A DNA stretch of 40,425 nt. Source: Actinomycetota bacterium (GTDB lineage: Bacteria; Actinomycetota; Coriobacteriia; Anaerosomatales; Anaerosomataceae). Numbering within the stretch: the first letter of the stretch is position 1; each line of letters begins with the position of its first letter. This document shows positions 13,745-22,455 of the stretch, in pieces. Below the pieces are notes generated by a model, which did no database searches, was not told the origin of the DNA, and saw nothing but the letters and a program-made list of their open reading frames with translations. The stretch is from contig RCMX01000006.1 in the NCBI GenBank assembly GCA_004348925.1, positions 315,493 through 355,917 on the forward strand, given 5' to 3'. Both the position numbers and the translations under genes were made by a program.

Positions 13745-15775
13745 CTACTTGACTCTTAGCGTCCGCGCATTGATGGCTACGATGATTGTGGATGCCGACA
13801 TGAGAACTCCGCCCACCGCGGGACTGAGCAAGATGCCGGCGCCCGCCAATACGCCCGCCGCCAGTGGTATGGCGATCACGTTGTACCCGGTTGCCCACAC
13901 GAGGTTCTGCACCATCTTGCCGTACGTGGCGCGCGCAAGCGCGATGACTGTGGGGATGTCGCCCGGGTTACTTCGCACGAGAACCACGTCGGCGGTGGCC
14001 ACCGCAACGTCGGTTCCGGCGCCGATGGCGATCCCGACATCGGCCGAGGCGAGCGCTGGTGCATCGTTCACGCCATCGCCGATCATCGCGACGACCTTGC
14101 CCTCCGAGCGAACGCTCTGGATCGTTGCCGCCTTCTCAGCGGGGAGGACCTCAGCGAAGAAGCGCTTGATGCCCAGTTCAGTCGCCACCCTCTCAGCGAC
14201 CACCGCGTTGTCGCCGGTGAGCATGATGGGCTCGATACCCATCTCGATGAGCCGGCGCACGGTTTCGGCGGACTCGGGTCGGATGATGTCGGAAAGGGAG
14301 ATCGCTCCCTTGAGCGCGTCGTCGACGACGACGAAGACCACGGTCCGTCCCCCAGCGGTGAGTGTCGCGACATCGACCGGCGAGGCGATTCCCGATGCCG
14401 CGAGGTGGCCCGGGCTGACGACCTGCACCTCGCGACCCCCAACGGTGCCACGAGCACCCTTCCCTGGGATGGCGGTGAATCCGTCCACTGCCCGCTTCGA
14501 AGGAGCGGCATCGGCTATTGCCCGCGCGATGGGGTGCTCCGAGAGCTCCTCGACCGAACCCGCAAGGGCGAGGACCTCGTCGCGATCGATGTCGGCGAAC
14601 GTCGTGACATTCTCGACGCCGAAGATCCCCAGCGTGAGGGTGCCGGTCTTGTCGAAGATGACGGCGTCGATCAGCCGAGCGTTCTCGAACGCCATGCGGT
14701 TACGGACCAGCAGCCCGCTGGCGGCACCGCGGGCCGTCGACACAGCCACAACGAGCGGGATCGCCAGGCCGAGTGCATGCGGGCAAGCGATGACCATGAC
14801 GGTAACGGCTCGCTCCATTGCGAAGGCCAGCGACTCGCCCAGCGCCATCCATACGCCGAACGTGGAGGCGCCACCGACCAGAGCCACGACCGTGAGCCAC
14901 ATGGCGGCGCGGTCCGCAAGATCCTGCGTCTTGGACTTCGACTGCTGAGCCTCACGCACCAGATCGATGACCTGGGACAGGAACGACTCGGCTCCCGTGC
15001 GCGTCACGGCGATGACCAAGGCGCCCTCGCCGTTCACGGCACCGCCGATGACCGGATCGCCAACCGACTTCGAGACCGGAACCGACTCGCCCGTGAGCAT
15101 CGACTCATTGACGGCAGATGCGCCCTCGATGACGGAACCGTCGGCCGGCACCTTCTCGCCGGGTCGCACGAGGACCAGGTCGCCCGGCTGCAGCTCATCG
15201 AGCGGCACGTCAGTCGTGCTGCCGTCCTCGTTGCGTCGGTGAGCTTGTGACGGCATCAGCTTCGCGAGCGATTCCAGCGCCTTGGAAGCCTCACCCACTG
15301 AGCGCATCTCGATCCAGTGACCGAGCAGCATGATATCGATCAGGGTGGCGAGCTCCCAGAAGAACGGCATACCTTCGAGACCGAACACCGTGGCGGCGCT
15401 GTAGAAGTAGGCCACGCTGATGGCGACCGCAACGAGCGTCATCATGCCAGGCTTGCGATCGCGCAGCTCGCGGGCGAGGCCCTTGAGGAACGGCATGCCG
15501 CCGTAGACGTAGAGGAAGGTGGAGAGTCCGAGCAGGACCCAGTCCGCCCCAGGGACGTTGACGATTCGCTCACCGGCGACGAACGGCAACCCGGGGGATA
15601 TCAGAATGACGGGAACCGTGACCGCGAGACAAATCCAGAATCGGCGTCGAAAGTCCGCTACAGAATGACCTTCGTGTCGACCCGTCGAATGCCCCTCGTG
15701 ACTGGATGCCTCTGCCCTTGGGCCGGCATGAGCTCCATGCTCGTCCGTGTGTGAGTGAACCAAGTTGCCCTCCAT
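13745..15775 (-). CDS. copB: CopB-type P1B ATPase (CPH motif), copper or silver export
   Basis: This 676-residue metal pump has a His-rich N-terminal tail (residues 1-40 with ten His, such as [10 protein letters not shown]) instead of an HMA domain. It has TGES at 228-231, the membrane motif [11 protein letters not shown] (Cys331-Pro-His333), DKTGTLT with Asp375, SEHPIA and [15 protein letters not shown]. The CPH motif and His-rich tail are typical of the CopB/P1B-3 group that moves Cu(II), Cu(I) or Ag(I). It starts 3 bases after the SHOCT gene stops and is the last gene of the operon DUF305, SHOCT, ATPase. Confidence 0.93.
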   Translation of the reverse strand: MEGNLVHSHTDEHGAHAGPRAEASSHEGHSTGRHEGHSVADFRRRFWICLAVTVPVILISPGLPFVAGERIVNVPGADWVLLGLSTFLYVYGGMPFLKGLARELRDRKPGMMTLVAVAISVAYFYSAATVFGLEGMPFFWELATLIDIMLLGHWIEMRSVGEASKALESLAKLMPSQAHRRNEDGSTTDVPLDELQPGDLVLVRPGEKVPADGSVIEGASAVNESMLTGESVPVSKSVGDPVIGGAVNGEGALVIAVTRTGAESFLSQVIDLVREAQQSKSKTQDLADRAAMWLTVVALVGGASTFGVWMALGESLAFAMERAVTVMVIACPHALGLAIPLVVAVSTARGAASGLLVRNRMAFENARLIDAVIFDKTGTLTLGIFGVENVTTFADIDRDEVLALAGSVEELSEHPIARAIADAAPSKRAVDGFTAIPGKGARGTVGGREVQVVSPGHLAASGIASPVDVATLTAGGRTVVFVVVDDALKGAISLSDIIRPESAETVRRLIEMGIEPIMLTGDNAVVAERVATELGIKRFFAEVLPAEKAATIQSVRSEGKVVAMIGDGVNDAPALASADVGIAIGAGTDVAVATADVVLVRSNPGDIPTVIALARATYGKMVQNLVWATGYNVIAIPLAAGVLAGAGILLSPAVGGVLMSASTIIVAINARTLRVK

Positions 15776-15778
15776 TCG

Positions 15779-16063
15779 CTAGGCTCCGAGCGCACGCATG
15801 ATCTCGTCATACTCTTGCGTGGTGATCTCGCCGCTCGCACACCTGCGCTTGGCGATGGCCACAGCTTCGTCATGACCGACCGCTCCAGGAGGCAATGTCC
15901 CTCCGCCGGCGGTCGGATGCTGAGTCGAGGCTCGCACCCCCCAAATGATGAGCAGCACGATCCCGGTGATGACCAGTGCGCCGAAGAAGAACATGAGCAA
16001 CGCACCGAACCAGCCGTAACCGCCCATCATGTCGTAGCCATAGCCGTATCCTGGACCCATCAT
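15779..16063 (-). CDS. Small membrane protein with SHOCT domain
   Basis: A 94-residue protein: a Met/Gly/Tyr-rich start (MMGPGYGYGYDMMGGYGWFG), one membrane helix near residues 20-43, and a C-terminal SHOCT motif (RRCASGEITTQEYDEIMRAL). SHOCT is a short helical motif thought to help oligomerisation. GAGGAG lies 11 bases before the ATG. It is translationally close to the CopB-type ATPase and DUF305 genes, so a role in the same metal system is likely but unproven. Confidence 0.8.
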   Translation of the reverse strand: MMGPGYGYGYDMMGGYGWFGALLMFFFGALVITGIVLLIIWGVRASTQHPTAGGGTLPPGAVGHDEAVAIAKRRCASGEITTQEYDEIMRALGA

Positions 16064-16106
16064 GGTGTGCTCAACTCCTCTGACTGTCAGGTACCGACCC
16101 GGATGA

Positions 16107-16685
16107 TCATCGTCCGTACCACTCGTCGTACCAAGCCTGCATCTTCTCGATCTCCGCGCTCTGCGCGTCGATGATTGATGACGTGAGGTCTCGCATCTCA
16201 GGTCTGCCGGAAGCACTGCCGGCCATCTGCGACATCATGATCGCTGTCTGGTGGTGGGGGATCATCGCTTCGATGAATGCCTTGTCGAACGGTTCAGCGG
16301 CCTCGAGGTCGGCCATGTCCGTGACCCCAGAGCCCATCATGCCGCCCATCATCGAGGACGAGTCTCCGACGTCAGGTACAGGGGTACCGAACCACTCACG
16401 GTACCAAGTCCGCATCTGAGCGTTCTCGGCGGTTTGGGTCCGCTTGATGTCCGCGGCGAGCTGGCTGATCTCGGGGTGTTCGGCACGCGTGAGCGCCAGA
16501 TCGGCCATCTCGATCGCATCGTCGTGGTGAGGGATCATCTGCTCGATGAACATGGCATCCATGCCGCTCGCGGGCACCATACCGACAGGCACGACAGGCT
16601 GGACGAGCGCTGCAGTCACGAGGATGCCAGTCAGGCCGACGATGATGAGACCCGCCGCGAAGATTGGTGTGGCTACCCGATGCAT
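16107..16685 (-). CDS. DUF305 protein, two-repeat helical metal-associated protein
   Basis: A 192-residue protein with a membrane anchor or signal segment at residues 8-30 and two DUF305 repeats: FIEQMIPHHDDAIEMA and FIEAMIPHHQTAIMMSQM. Each carries the HH pair and Met residues typical of this ferritin-like four-helix family, often encoded with copper resistance genes. A Met-rich linker (SSMMGGMMGSG) sits between repeats. GGAAGG precedes the start. It is first in the operon with the SHOCT and ATPase genes. Probable function: extracytoplasmic copper binding. Confidence 0.88.
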   Translation of the reverse strand: MHRVATPIFAAGLIIVGLTGILVTAALVQPVVPVGMVPASGMDAMFIEQMIPHHDDAIEMADLALTRAEHPEISQLAADIKRTQTAENAQMRTWYREWFGTPVPDVGDSSSMMGGMMGSGVTDMADLEAAEPFDKAFIEAMIPHHQTAIMMSQMAGSASGRPEMRDLTSSIIDAQSAEIEKMQAWYDEWYGR

Positions 16686-16790
16686 GGTCCACCTTCCTTT
16701 GCCTTGGGATCCCGTTCAATGCGCTGCCGACGGGCCCATTTACGGCCATTACACCTGGCACGCCAACGCGCGGCGTCGCTGCGGCCCGGA

Positions 16791-16825
16791 CCGTGACACT
16801 GTGCTTCACGGCGGGTAGATACCCG
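16791..16825. promoter_or_regulatory. Adjacent palindromes upstream of the DUF305-CopB operon
   Basis: CCGTGA-N9-TCACGG (16791-16811) directly abuts CGGGTA-GA-TACCCG (16812-16825) in the divergent region between the DUF305 and small membrane protein genes. They are candidate operators. No copper regulator gene is recognised in this cassette. Confidence 0.4.
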
Positions 16826-16950
16826 AACGACGCCTCCAAGGCACGGATTTCGCCGAAAGCGAACTGCCGCTCGACCCGATCGCCGGGATGGCAGTATCAC
16901 GGTGGCGGCTGACATCTCACGTTCGTCCACTAGGATCCGGAGGCACAGAA

Positions 16951-17166
16951 GTGAACGACCAAGTCCTTATGCTGGTCTTGCTGGTCAGCGGTCTGATGCT
17001 GGCAACCGGGATCACATTCCAGATCATCACGGGGATGCGCATGCACCGACCAGGGTCATCGCCCCGCAGGAAGTCGCACCGGGTGATCGGCTACTCGGTG
17101 GTTGCCCTGAGCCTGGTCCATCTGCCTTTCGGAATACTCGATTTTGTGGAAGCGTTCACGAACTAG
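16951..17166 (+). CDS. Small two-helix membrane protein
   Basis: A 71-residue protein starting at GTG 16951, 7 bases after GGAGG. It has two membrane segments (residues 5-25 and about 45-63), a basic loop (RRKSHR) and one His at the second helix (VHLPFG). It is convergent with the HMA gene at 17177, 10 bases away, and is the only rightward gene among leftward neighbours. I do not recognise the family; a short haem- or metal-linked membrane subunit is conceivable. Confidence 0.6.
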   Translation: MNDQVLMLVLLVSGLMLATGITFQIITGMRMHRPGSSPRRKSHRVIGYSVVALSLVHLPFGILDFVEAFTN

Positions 17167-17176
17167 CGGTCTCGAC

Positions 17177-17389
17177 CTACATCGCCTCCACGTCGAACCC
17201 CGCAGCCGTAATCGCGGCAACGATGGTCTCTTTGGCGACCAGCTTCTCATCGAACAGGACGGACGTCGCGCCCCGCGACAACCCCGCTGTGACGCTTACA
17301 ACTCCAGGCAGTCCCCTCACCGCGCTCTCCACCTTGCTCGTGCATTCATGGCACATGAGGCCGGGTGTCTTTGCGTGCACCGCATCCAT
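17177..17389 (-). CDS. HMA-domain metallochaperone-like protein
   Basis: A single 70-residue HMA fold with the site GLMCHEC. The site has Met and His beside the cysteine pair (CHEC), which fits soft metals such as Cu(I). It continues with TSKVESAVRGLPGVVSV and ends GFDVEAM, as in CopZ-like proteins. ATG 17389 has GGAGG 6 bases upstream. It likely delivers metal to, or buffers it for, the CopB-type pump. Confidence 0.85.
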   Translation of the reverse strand: MDAVHAKTPGLMCHECTSKVESAVRGLPGVVSVTAGLSRGATSVLFDEKLVAKETIVAAITAAGFDVEAM

Positions 17390-17507
17390 GACGTTCCTCC
17401 AATGGTCTTCTCGAGGTCTGTGACTACCTGTCACTGTGCGGCATGCCGCCGCACAGTGACGATACTCGCGTTCCCCTTACTGGTCGATTAGCAGGACGGC
17501 CGCGGGC

Positions 17508-17729
17508 CTAGCTGATGGCCCGCCGAATCTCCTCGAACTGAGCCGAGTCGATCTCGCCACGGGCGAGGCGCTGGCGTGCTATGTCTATCGGGGCCGGGCC
17601 AGCCGCAGACGGGGTCTGCGTCGGTCCCGTGTGGCTCACGTCATGGCCGCCCATGGCATTCCCGGAACGCATCATCCAGATCATCGCAAGCGGGCACAAG
17701 AGCAGGAACGGAAGCCAGAGAGACATCAT
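17508..17729 (-). CDS. Short membrane protein with SHOCT motif
   Basis: A 73-residue protein with an N-terminal membrane helix (MMSLWLPFLLLCPLAMIWMM), a His/Met-containing loop (GNAMGGHDVSH) and a C-terminal SHOCT motif (IARQRLARGEIDSAQFEEIRRAI). It is a second SHOCT protein in this cassette, parallel in design to 15779-16063. AAGGAG lies 9 bases before the start. Confidence 0.75.
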   Translation of the reverse strand: MMSLWLPFLLLCPLAMIWMMRSGNAMGGHDVSHTGPTQTPSAAGPAPIDIARQRLARGEIDSAQFEEIRRAIS

Positions 17730-17816
17730 CAGAGTTCACTCCTTATGGTTGTCAGAGAATCGAACCGGGCAAGAGCGGGACGACCCAGAACCGCGGCCGC
17801 CCCGCGAGAACGTGTC

Positions 17817-18233
17817 CTAGTAGGTCGAACCCATCATTTGGTAGCCAGTCGAGCTGCGGCCCGACCACTGACCTTGCATCATCGCGGGACCCCCGCGATA
17901 CGAACGCCCTCCGCCCTGAGACGTGGCGGTCTGTCCGGTACTTGACGTGCCTCCGGCGCACGGTGGCGTGACCTTGCCGCTCGTGACGTCGGAGTGCATC
18001 CGGTTGACGTCGATCGATCCGTCAGCCTGGCGGTACTGATCCATGAACGAGTTCATCTCGGCGACTGTGGACGAGTCGAATGTGCCCGACGCGCCGAGCG
18101 ACCGCATCATGCCGTTACCGCTGAAACCTGCGGCGCTCACTGTCCGAGGTGCCGCAACGGCCGTTCCCACGAGCATGGTGCCAGCGATGAGGCCCGCGAA
18201 CATGCCGCTGGCGATCTTGATCTTGGTGTTCAT
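17817..18233 (-). CDS. Secreted protein with Gly/Ser/Gln/Met-rich tail
   Basis: A 138-residue protein with a Sec signal peptide (residues 1-28, ending AVAA). The mature part has a short helical region (TVAEMNSFMDQYRQADGSIDVNRMHSDV), one Cys (PPCAGG) and a low-complexity tail with MMQGQW and YQMMGSTY. CAGGAG precedes the start. No named family. Its place between HMA and SHOCT genes suggests extracytoplasmic metal binding. Confidence 0.7.
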   Translation of the reverse strand: MNTKIKIASGMFAGLIAGTMLVGTAVAAPRTVSAAGFSGNGMMRSLGASGTFDSSTVAEMNSFMDQYRQADGSIDVNRMHSDVTSGKVTPPCAGGTSSTGQTATSQGGGRSYRGGPAMMQGQWSGRSSTGYQMMGSTY

Positions 18234-18295
18234 GACTGTCTCCTGGTTCTTCGCCCATCCGGGCGACTATGTCTTGTCTTGGGAAGCGTGCAGCT

Positions 18296-18526
18296 CTAGT
18301 GAGCAGGGGCCTCGCCGAGCAGGTGGGCCTCAAAGCCGGCATCCACAATCCGGCTGCGAATCGTCTTCACATCCACTATGTCGGAGTCGAAAAGCACTGA
18401 AGTCAGATGCATCGTCCGGAATGCGCGTGCGCCCTTGACTCCCGTCAAGTGAATAAGCTCGGATTCGATCCGGGGAGGGCACGCGTCACAATGCATGCCG
18501 TCGGTTTGTATGAGTGCTAGGTTCAT
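18296..18526 (-). CDS. HMA-domain protein, MHCDAC site
   Basis: A 76-residue protein with an HMA-like fold. The site DGMHCDACPPRIE near residues 10-22 is the MxCxxC soft-metal pattern, followed by the usual GVKGARA and a final GFEAHLLGEAPAH. GAGAGG precedes ATG 18526. It is the second HMA chaperone of E3, about 900 bp from the first and only distantly similar, so not a recent duplicate. Confidence 0.82.
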   Translation of the reverse strand: MNLALIQTDGMHCDACPPRIESELIHLTGVKGARAFRTMHLTSVLFDSDIVDVKTIRSRIVDAGFEAHLLGEAPAH

Positions 18527-18672
18527 GGTGATCCTCTCGCAGCGCCGTGCACATGCAGGCGCAAACGTCATGCCGGTGGTGCGGCTCGATGCGACGCCGT
18601 TAGTCGCGGAGCACATGACCGGCGTGAGCCACCCGACGACACGTCGAGGACTCATGCGTCGCGAGAGAACGA

Positions 18673-19008
18673 CTAGACCCGGATGCGCCCGTGCCGGGGG
18701 TCTGGCGGAGGAGGCAGTTCGGCTGAGATCGCCGCATCCTGACTGTCGAATCCCTGCGGAATACCGGCAAGCACTCTCGTGGGGAGAACTGCGGAGAGAG
18801 CCACGGTGATCTTGGGCGACTCGGCCGATGCTGCAGCCGTCCTGAGCGAGTCATGAGAGTCCGCCAAGCATGCGCTCGAGCTCGGCATCGCACTTCCCCT
18901 CATGGGGGCTCCGAGCGCCGCACCACAGACCACCAGGGTCGTGACAGCCACAAGGGCTAGAACCACGACAACTGACGTCAGTCTGCCGAATGTGCGAACT
19001 TGGGTCAT
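18673..19008 (-). CDS. Predicted secreted or anchored protein, unknown family
   Basis: A 111-residue protein starting at ATG 19008 after TGAGGA. It has a hydrophobic N-terminal segment (SVVVVLALVAVTTLVVCGAALGAP) that may be a signal peptide or, with its Cys, a weak lipobox. The rest is Ala/Ser-rich and ends with a proline cluster (ELPPPPDPRHGRIRV). It is the most upstream leftward gene in this run. I do not recognise it. Confidence 0.5.
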   Translation of the reverse strand: MTQVRTFGRLTSVVVVLALVAVTTLVVCGAALGAPMRGSAMPSSSACLADSHDSLRTAAASAESPKITVALSAVLPTRVLAGIPQGFDSQDAAISAELPPPPDPRHGRIRV

Positions 19009-19553
19009 GCGGTCCTCAATCTCACAGTTACCACACGCGATGACGCAATGCGTGTGCCACATTGGCAGAATCCACAAGATATACATGACTCAAGTAGCCA
19101 TGTTTGCGATACTCGCACGCCTGTCACCGATGCCATTCTCTCGGCGTCGGCCTGCTTGAGGGAGCCGCGAAAGCGTATGGAGGGAACCTTCTCTTAGGGT
19201 TTCCTGCCGGAGATGACACGGAGACCTTGCGGGGATACCCCTGATGACCGTTCGGGACATCTCGCCGCGCACAGTCCAGAGTCGCTGCACCGGAGGCCAC
19301 AGAGTCAACGCGCCTCGCAGCACCCAAGCTGGGGGAATATCTCGTCGCGTTGTATCGGCCCTCGGCATCGCCAAACGCAGGCCGTGGTCGACACGGTAAC
19401 AGCGCCAGCTGCGCCCCTGGGCCAAGCCGACGGCCATACGGTGATCAGCGCGAAGCGACGGCGGGGACGTGGGCGCGGGATGCCCGATCATCCAGCGGCT
19501 TCGAGAACGTGTGCATCTCCCGCCGCGGGGGGACCACCCACGGCCGGTCTAAG
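19009..19553. other. Stretch without a convincing gene at the right side of E3
   Basis: About 545 bp. Frames are open on both strands but their translations are Arg/Pro/Ser-rich with no ribosome-binding site or family signature, as expected for non-coding GC-rich DNA. It may contain the promoter of the leftward gene run and decayed sequence. Confidence 0.45.
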
Positions 19554-19702
19554 CAACAGGGACTGCGAGAGGGCTCTATGAGGGCATCGATATGCCCTCT
19601 GAGCTGCGGCTTTGTCCTCTGTGCACCTCTCAGGAGGGCATGATTTGGTGCCCGATTTCGAGCACGCAACAGGGAATTTCAGGCCTCTGACCTGCGAAAA
19701 CG
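19554..19702 (+). repeat. Cassette terminal block, copy 4
   Basis: 149 bp from CAACAGGG to the att core. It has diverged: the CCCGATTTC hairpin is broken, and TGATTTGGTGCCCG is shared with copy 5 next to the tRNA. Copies 4 and 5 therefore form one subgroup and copies 1-3 another. Confidence 0.72.
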
Positions 19703-19728
19703 TGGTGCCCCCAAGGGAATTCGAATCC
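19703..19728 (+). other. att core 4: 26-bp copy of the tRNA-Glu 3' end
   Basis: Identical over 26 bases to 26816-26841. Following bases match copy 1. Confidence 0.88.
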
Positions 19729-19739
19729 CGATAGTGCTT

Positions 19740-19823
19740 GTGACTATTGGGACTACTTGGGACTCGTTGGTACTCAAGAGCTGCGGTGAGTCCCAATAGG
19801 TACCAACGAGTACCAACAGTCAC
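19740..19823. repeat. 84-bp phased inverted repeat, copy 4
   Basis: Nearly identical to copies 1 and 3, with the same 10-base centre and the same 11-base distance to the core. Confidence 0.85.
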
Positions 19824-19832
19824 CATGTATTT

Positions 19833-19853
19833 GGGCGACAAATCGGGCGACAA
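19833..19853 (+). repeat. Paired GGGCGACAA motifs at the left inner end of E4
   Basis: Copies at 19833-19841 and 19845-19853, a 12-bp step, as in E1. Similarity to E1 ends within a few bases after them. Confidence 0.65.
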
Positions 19854-19938
19854 ATCCGGGGTGCGATCCCAGCGTGAATGATTCCGCCAAACCCGGGGCG
19901 TTTCGGTAGTCCCCAAAGCGTCGCCGTGATCCTGCCCG

Positions 19939-20589
19939 CTACTGCACGAGGAGCGTACCGTCCACGTAGCCTTCGGCACACAGCAGCTCGTATGTACCGG
20001 GCTGCAGTGCAGGCAGCTCGAGCGTGCCTCCTTGTTCGATGTTCTGTTCCACGCCTAGCGACTCGATCTTCACTGATGCCAGATGACCCGAGCCGACTCC
20101 GAAGGTGATGGTCAGCGGTAGTCCCGCTTTGGCGGTCATGAGATTGGGCTCGAGACGTTCTCCTGGGGTAACGGCAAGCTGTTGGCTTGTCCCGTCTGCC
20201 GATACGGTGGCCGCGACGCCGTCGGAGGCCGTTAAGGCCACGTAGCCTCTGGATGCGAGCATCTGTCGAATGTCGCCCTCGGCGATCAAAGTGCTGTCGT
20301 ACTGCACCTGGAGCTCCAGTGTCGAAGCATCGAACGAGGCTCGCTCAATGGCCTGGCTTTGAACGGTCTCGAATACGTGATCGGCCTCATGGGCCGCGTT
20401 GCCGCCCTCCTGAAGCTGGATAGCGAATGTTGCCGTTGCATCACCCTTGGCCGTGCTGATTATCTCCGTCACCACTTGTCCGTCCTGTGTGCGCTTGCCA
20501 GGCGGATCTGCCACGGCCTGGTAGACCAAGATGGCGACCAGTACTGCTGCGCCCACCGACCAGATGCCTACCTTTGGCGACAACTTCAC
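19939..20589 (-). CDS. Anchored cupredoxin-like protein with an HMA-like middle domain
   Basis: A 216-residue protein: membrane anchor at 7-26, a middle region (about 70-125) that follows the HMA fold pattern but lacks CxxC (FDASTLELQVQYDSTLIAEGDIRQML), and a C-terminal cupredoxin-like domain (about 140-216) ending TYELLCAEGYVDGTLLVQ. The Cys in that end motif matches the copper-ligand Cys of cupredoxins, but the following His/Met ligands are not obvious. It is 30 bases downstream of a larger protein with the same final two domains, so they are probably paralogues in one operon. Confidence 0.68.
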   Translation of the reverse strand: MKLSPKVGIWSVGAAVLVAILVYQAVADPPGKRTQDGQVVTEIISTAKGDATATFAIQLQEGGNAAHEADHVFETVQSQAIERASFDASTLELQVQYDSTLIAEGDIRQMLASRGYVALTASDGVAATVSADGTSQQLAVTPGERLEPNLMTAKAGLPLTITFGVGSGHLASVKIESLGVEQNIEQGGTLELPALQPGTYELLCAEGYVDGTLLVQ

Positions 20590-20618
20590 CTGAACTCCTC
20601 CTGATCCGGATGGTCACA

Positions 20619-22121
20619 CTACTGAACGATGACCGATCCTGTCTGATGGCCCATCGCGCACGCGAAAGCGTAGGTGCCCGGCTCAAGCGCCGGGAGCGTC
20701 ACCGTCGTCTGGCCGGCCGAAAGAGGCTGCGTGATGCCGAGGGTCGTGAAGACGACCTCCGTGATGCACCCAGCGGCCTGGCCGAAGACGATCTCTGACG
20801 GAAGGCCCGCCTTGAGTATCACTGTCCCGGGGTCAAAGGATTCGGATGATGTATCCACGGTGGCGGTCTGCCTGGTGCCCGTCGGATCGATGGTCGCCGT
20901 GGCGGGAGCGGATGCGATCGGCGCGGCGGCGAGGCTTACGAGTCCCGTTCCTTCAACGATCTGGCGGACGCTTTCCTCCGTGTGGGAGGACTCGCAAAAC
21001 GTGACGTCCAGGGTGGACGTGTCGATCGTCAATGTCACATCACCGATGCCGTCGTATCCGGAGAAGGCGTCAACGATGTCCTTTCCCTGCTCGGCGAGAT
21101 CCACGCCTGGGTTCGGCATCAGTACGAGTGAGGTAGACGAACACGGGCTCGTCGATCCGAAGAACTTGGTGATCCTACCGTTCTTCACAGAGCCGCTGCT
21201 GCTGAGTGCGGAGACTGCCACAACAACAACCATGATCAGCGCACCGGCTATCAGAGACTGAGGTCGCAAGAAGCCGGGCCGGGGTGTGGGCTCGACGGCA
21301 GGCTCCTCCACGGTCCGGGACTTCTGCTTGGCCCGGGGCTGCTGCCGGGCCGGCGGTCGCTCTTGCGGCGCCGCTTGCGCCACGGGCTCAGGCGAGCGCG
21401 TCTCCGCCTTCTGCCGCATGGACACCACCACGATTCCGAGCAGAAGCAGCGCGGCCGCTCCCATGAACACGGTCACGATGACGTTCGTACTCGACTGGGA
21501 GGAGCCCGCCGAGGGAGCAGAGGTTGGCAACGTGTAGGAGAAGGTCAGGTCGACCACGTCTCCCGCCTTGGCGTTCGTGACGGTCTTCGAGTAGCGGCTG
21601 TAGGTCTCGTCTCCTGGCTGCATCGAGGCACCGTCCGAGGCCTGAGCGACCTGGGCGCCGCGCGGCAGTCGCTGAGACACGCGCACTGATGGCAGGTCCT
21701 GCCACGCGGTCCACCTGATGGTCGTATTCTGGATCTCGCCTGCAGTTCCCGTCATTCCGGTTGAGATGCCCTCGAATTGCGCAGTCCGCGACTTCGTCAG
21801 CGTGAACTTGTAGATGTCCATGTCACCGACGGTCGTCTTGACGTACGGCAGCTGGGGGTCCTCGGCAGGCGGCCCGCCGAGTATCTCGCCGATCCACTGA
21901 AGCTGCGTGCCTGACGGGACTGCCAACTCGGCCTCGTACGGCAGCGGCACGTCTTCAGGCAGGTCGCCAGAGACGAGCAGCAGTGGTTGGCCGTTCTCCA
22001 GGTGAAGCCCGACGTCCACGAAGGACCAGGCGGAGGGTGCCGCCACTGCGGGCGCCGCGTATCCTGCGACGAACAGCGCGACGAGGGAAGCGACTAGGGC
22101 GAAGCGAACGTGCTTGAACAT
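20619..22121 (-). CDS. Membrane protein with HMA-like and cupredoxin-like C-terminal domains
   Basis: A 500-residue protein with a signal peptide (1-28), an outer domain (about 30-215), a membrane helix near 218-238, a Pro/Gln/Arg linker, a second membrane helix near 290-310, a degenerate HMA-like domain (about 340-400, no CxxC) and a cupredoxin-like end (about 425-500) closing YAFACAMGHQTGSVIVQ. The end motif offers Cys, Met and His as copper ligands. AAGGAG precedes ATG 22121. The middle gene of a leftward trio. Likely an extracytoplasmic metal-binding or sensing protein; the outer domain is not recognised. Confidence 0.65.
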   Translation of the reverse strand: MFKHVRFALVASLVALFVAGYAAPAVAAPSAWSFVDVGLHLENGQPLLLVSGDLPEDVPLPYEAELAVPSGTQLQWIGEILGGPPAEDPQLPYVKTTVGDMDIYKFTLTKSRTAQFEGISTGMTGTAGEIQNTTIRWTAWQDLPSVRVSQRLPRGAQVAQASDGASMQPGDETYSRYSKTVTNAKAGDVVDLTFSYTLPTSAPSAGSSQSSTNVIVTVFMGAAALLLLGIVVVSMRQKAETRSPEPVAQAAPQERPPARQQPRAKQKSRTVEEPAVEPTPRPGFLRPQSLIAGALIMVVVVAVSALSSSGSVKNGRITKFFGSTSPCSSTSLVLMPNPGVDLAEQGKDIVDAFSGYDGIGDVTLTIDTSTLDVTFCESSHTEESVRQIVEGTGLVSLAAAPIASAPATATIDPTGTRQTATVDTSSESFDPGTVILKAGLPSEIVFGQAAGCITEVVFTTLGITQPLSAGQTTVTLPALEPGTYAFACAMGHQTGSVIVQ

Positions 22122-22170
22122 GAAGGACTCCTTGAGAGGGGTGCGCCGGCCATAGGAGCGACAGCGGGTG

Positions 22171-22455
22171 TCAGATCCTCAGCGGCGCGACCTCTGTCGC
22201 GAAAGGAGTCGGATGAACGGCGTGATTCAGGAAGCCCAAGGCCGGTGTAAAGACCGCCTTCATGACGGGCTCGAGCAAGCTGGTGAGCCGCCGAAGAACT
22301 CGGCGTATCGCTGAGATCAGACGGCGCACGCTCTCGTCGCGGGCGCAACACCCGTGGAGGCACACGCCGCACGCGCCTTCACCCGCCACGGTCAGCGCCA
22401 TGGCGACTATGAAGACCGCGAACAGCATCGCTATGGTGCGCATCAGACCCATCAT
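22171..22455 (-). CDS. Small Cys-rich membrane-associated protein
   Basis: A 94-residue protein with an N-terminal hydrophobic segment (MRTIAMLFAVFIVAMALTVAG) followed by a cysteine cluster, GACGVCLHGCC, then a basic helical region. The cluster (C-x2-C-x3-CC) could bind metal. No ribosome-binding site precedes the ATG pair at 22455. TATACT lies about 8 bases upstream, so a leaderless transcript is possible. It leads the operon with the two cupredoxin-like genes. Family unknown. Confidence 0.55.
   Translation of the reverse strand: MMGLMRTIAMLFAVFIVAMALTVAGEGACGVCLHGCCARDESVRRLISAIRRVLRRLTSLLEPVMKAVFTPALGFLNHAVHPTPFATEVAPLRI

Larger units (their letters stand above)
12957..19702. mobile_element. 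Cassette E3 (copper-type ATPase and small metal-linked proteins)
   Basis: 6,746 bp between att cores 3 and 4, with the palindrome at its left end and the terminal block at its right end. The cargo is about ten genes that look like copper or silver handling. No recombinase gene is visible. Confidence 0.8.

Noticed and set aside
18431-18446. CTTGAC-TCCC-GTCAAG palindrome as an operator
   Set aside because: It lies inside the HMA coding sequence, encoding LTGVKG, so it is more simply explained by codon content.
19213-19581. Rightward frame of 122 codons as a gene
   Set aside because: The translation is Arg/Pro/Ser-rich, has no ribosome-binding site and runs into the conserved terminal block of the cassette.
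2266-19823. CRISPR array suggested by regularly recurring repeats
   Set aside because: The repeats are kilobases apart and flank gene-bearing cargo; no short spacers or cas genes are present.
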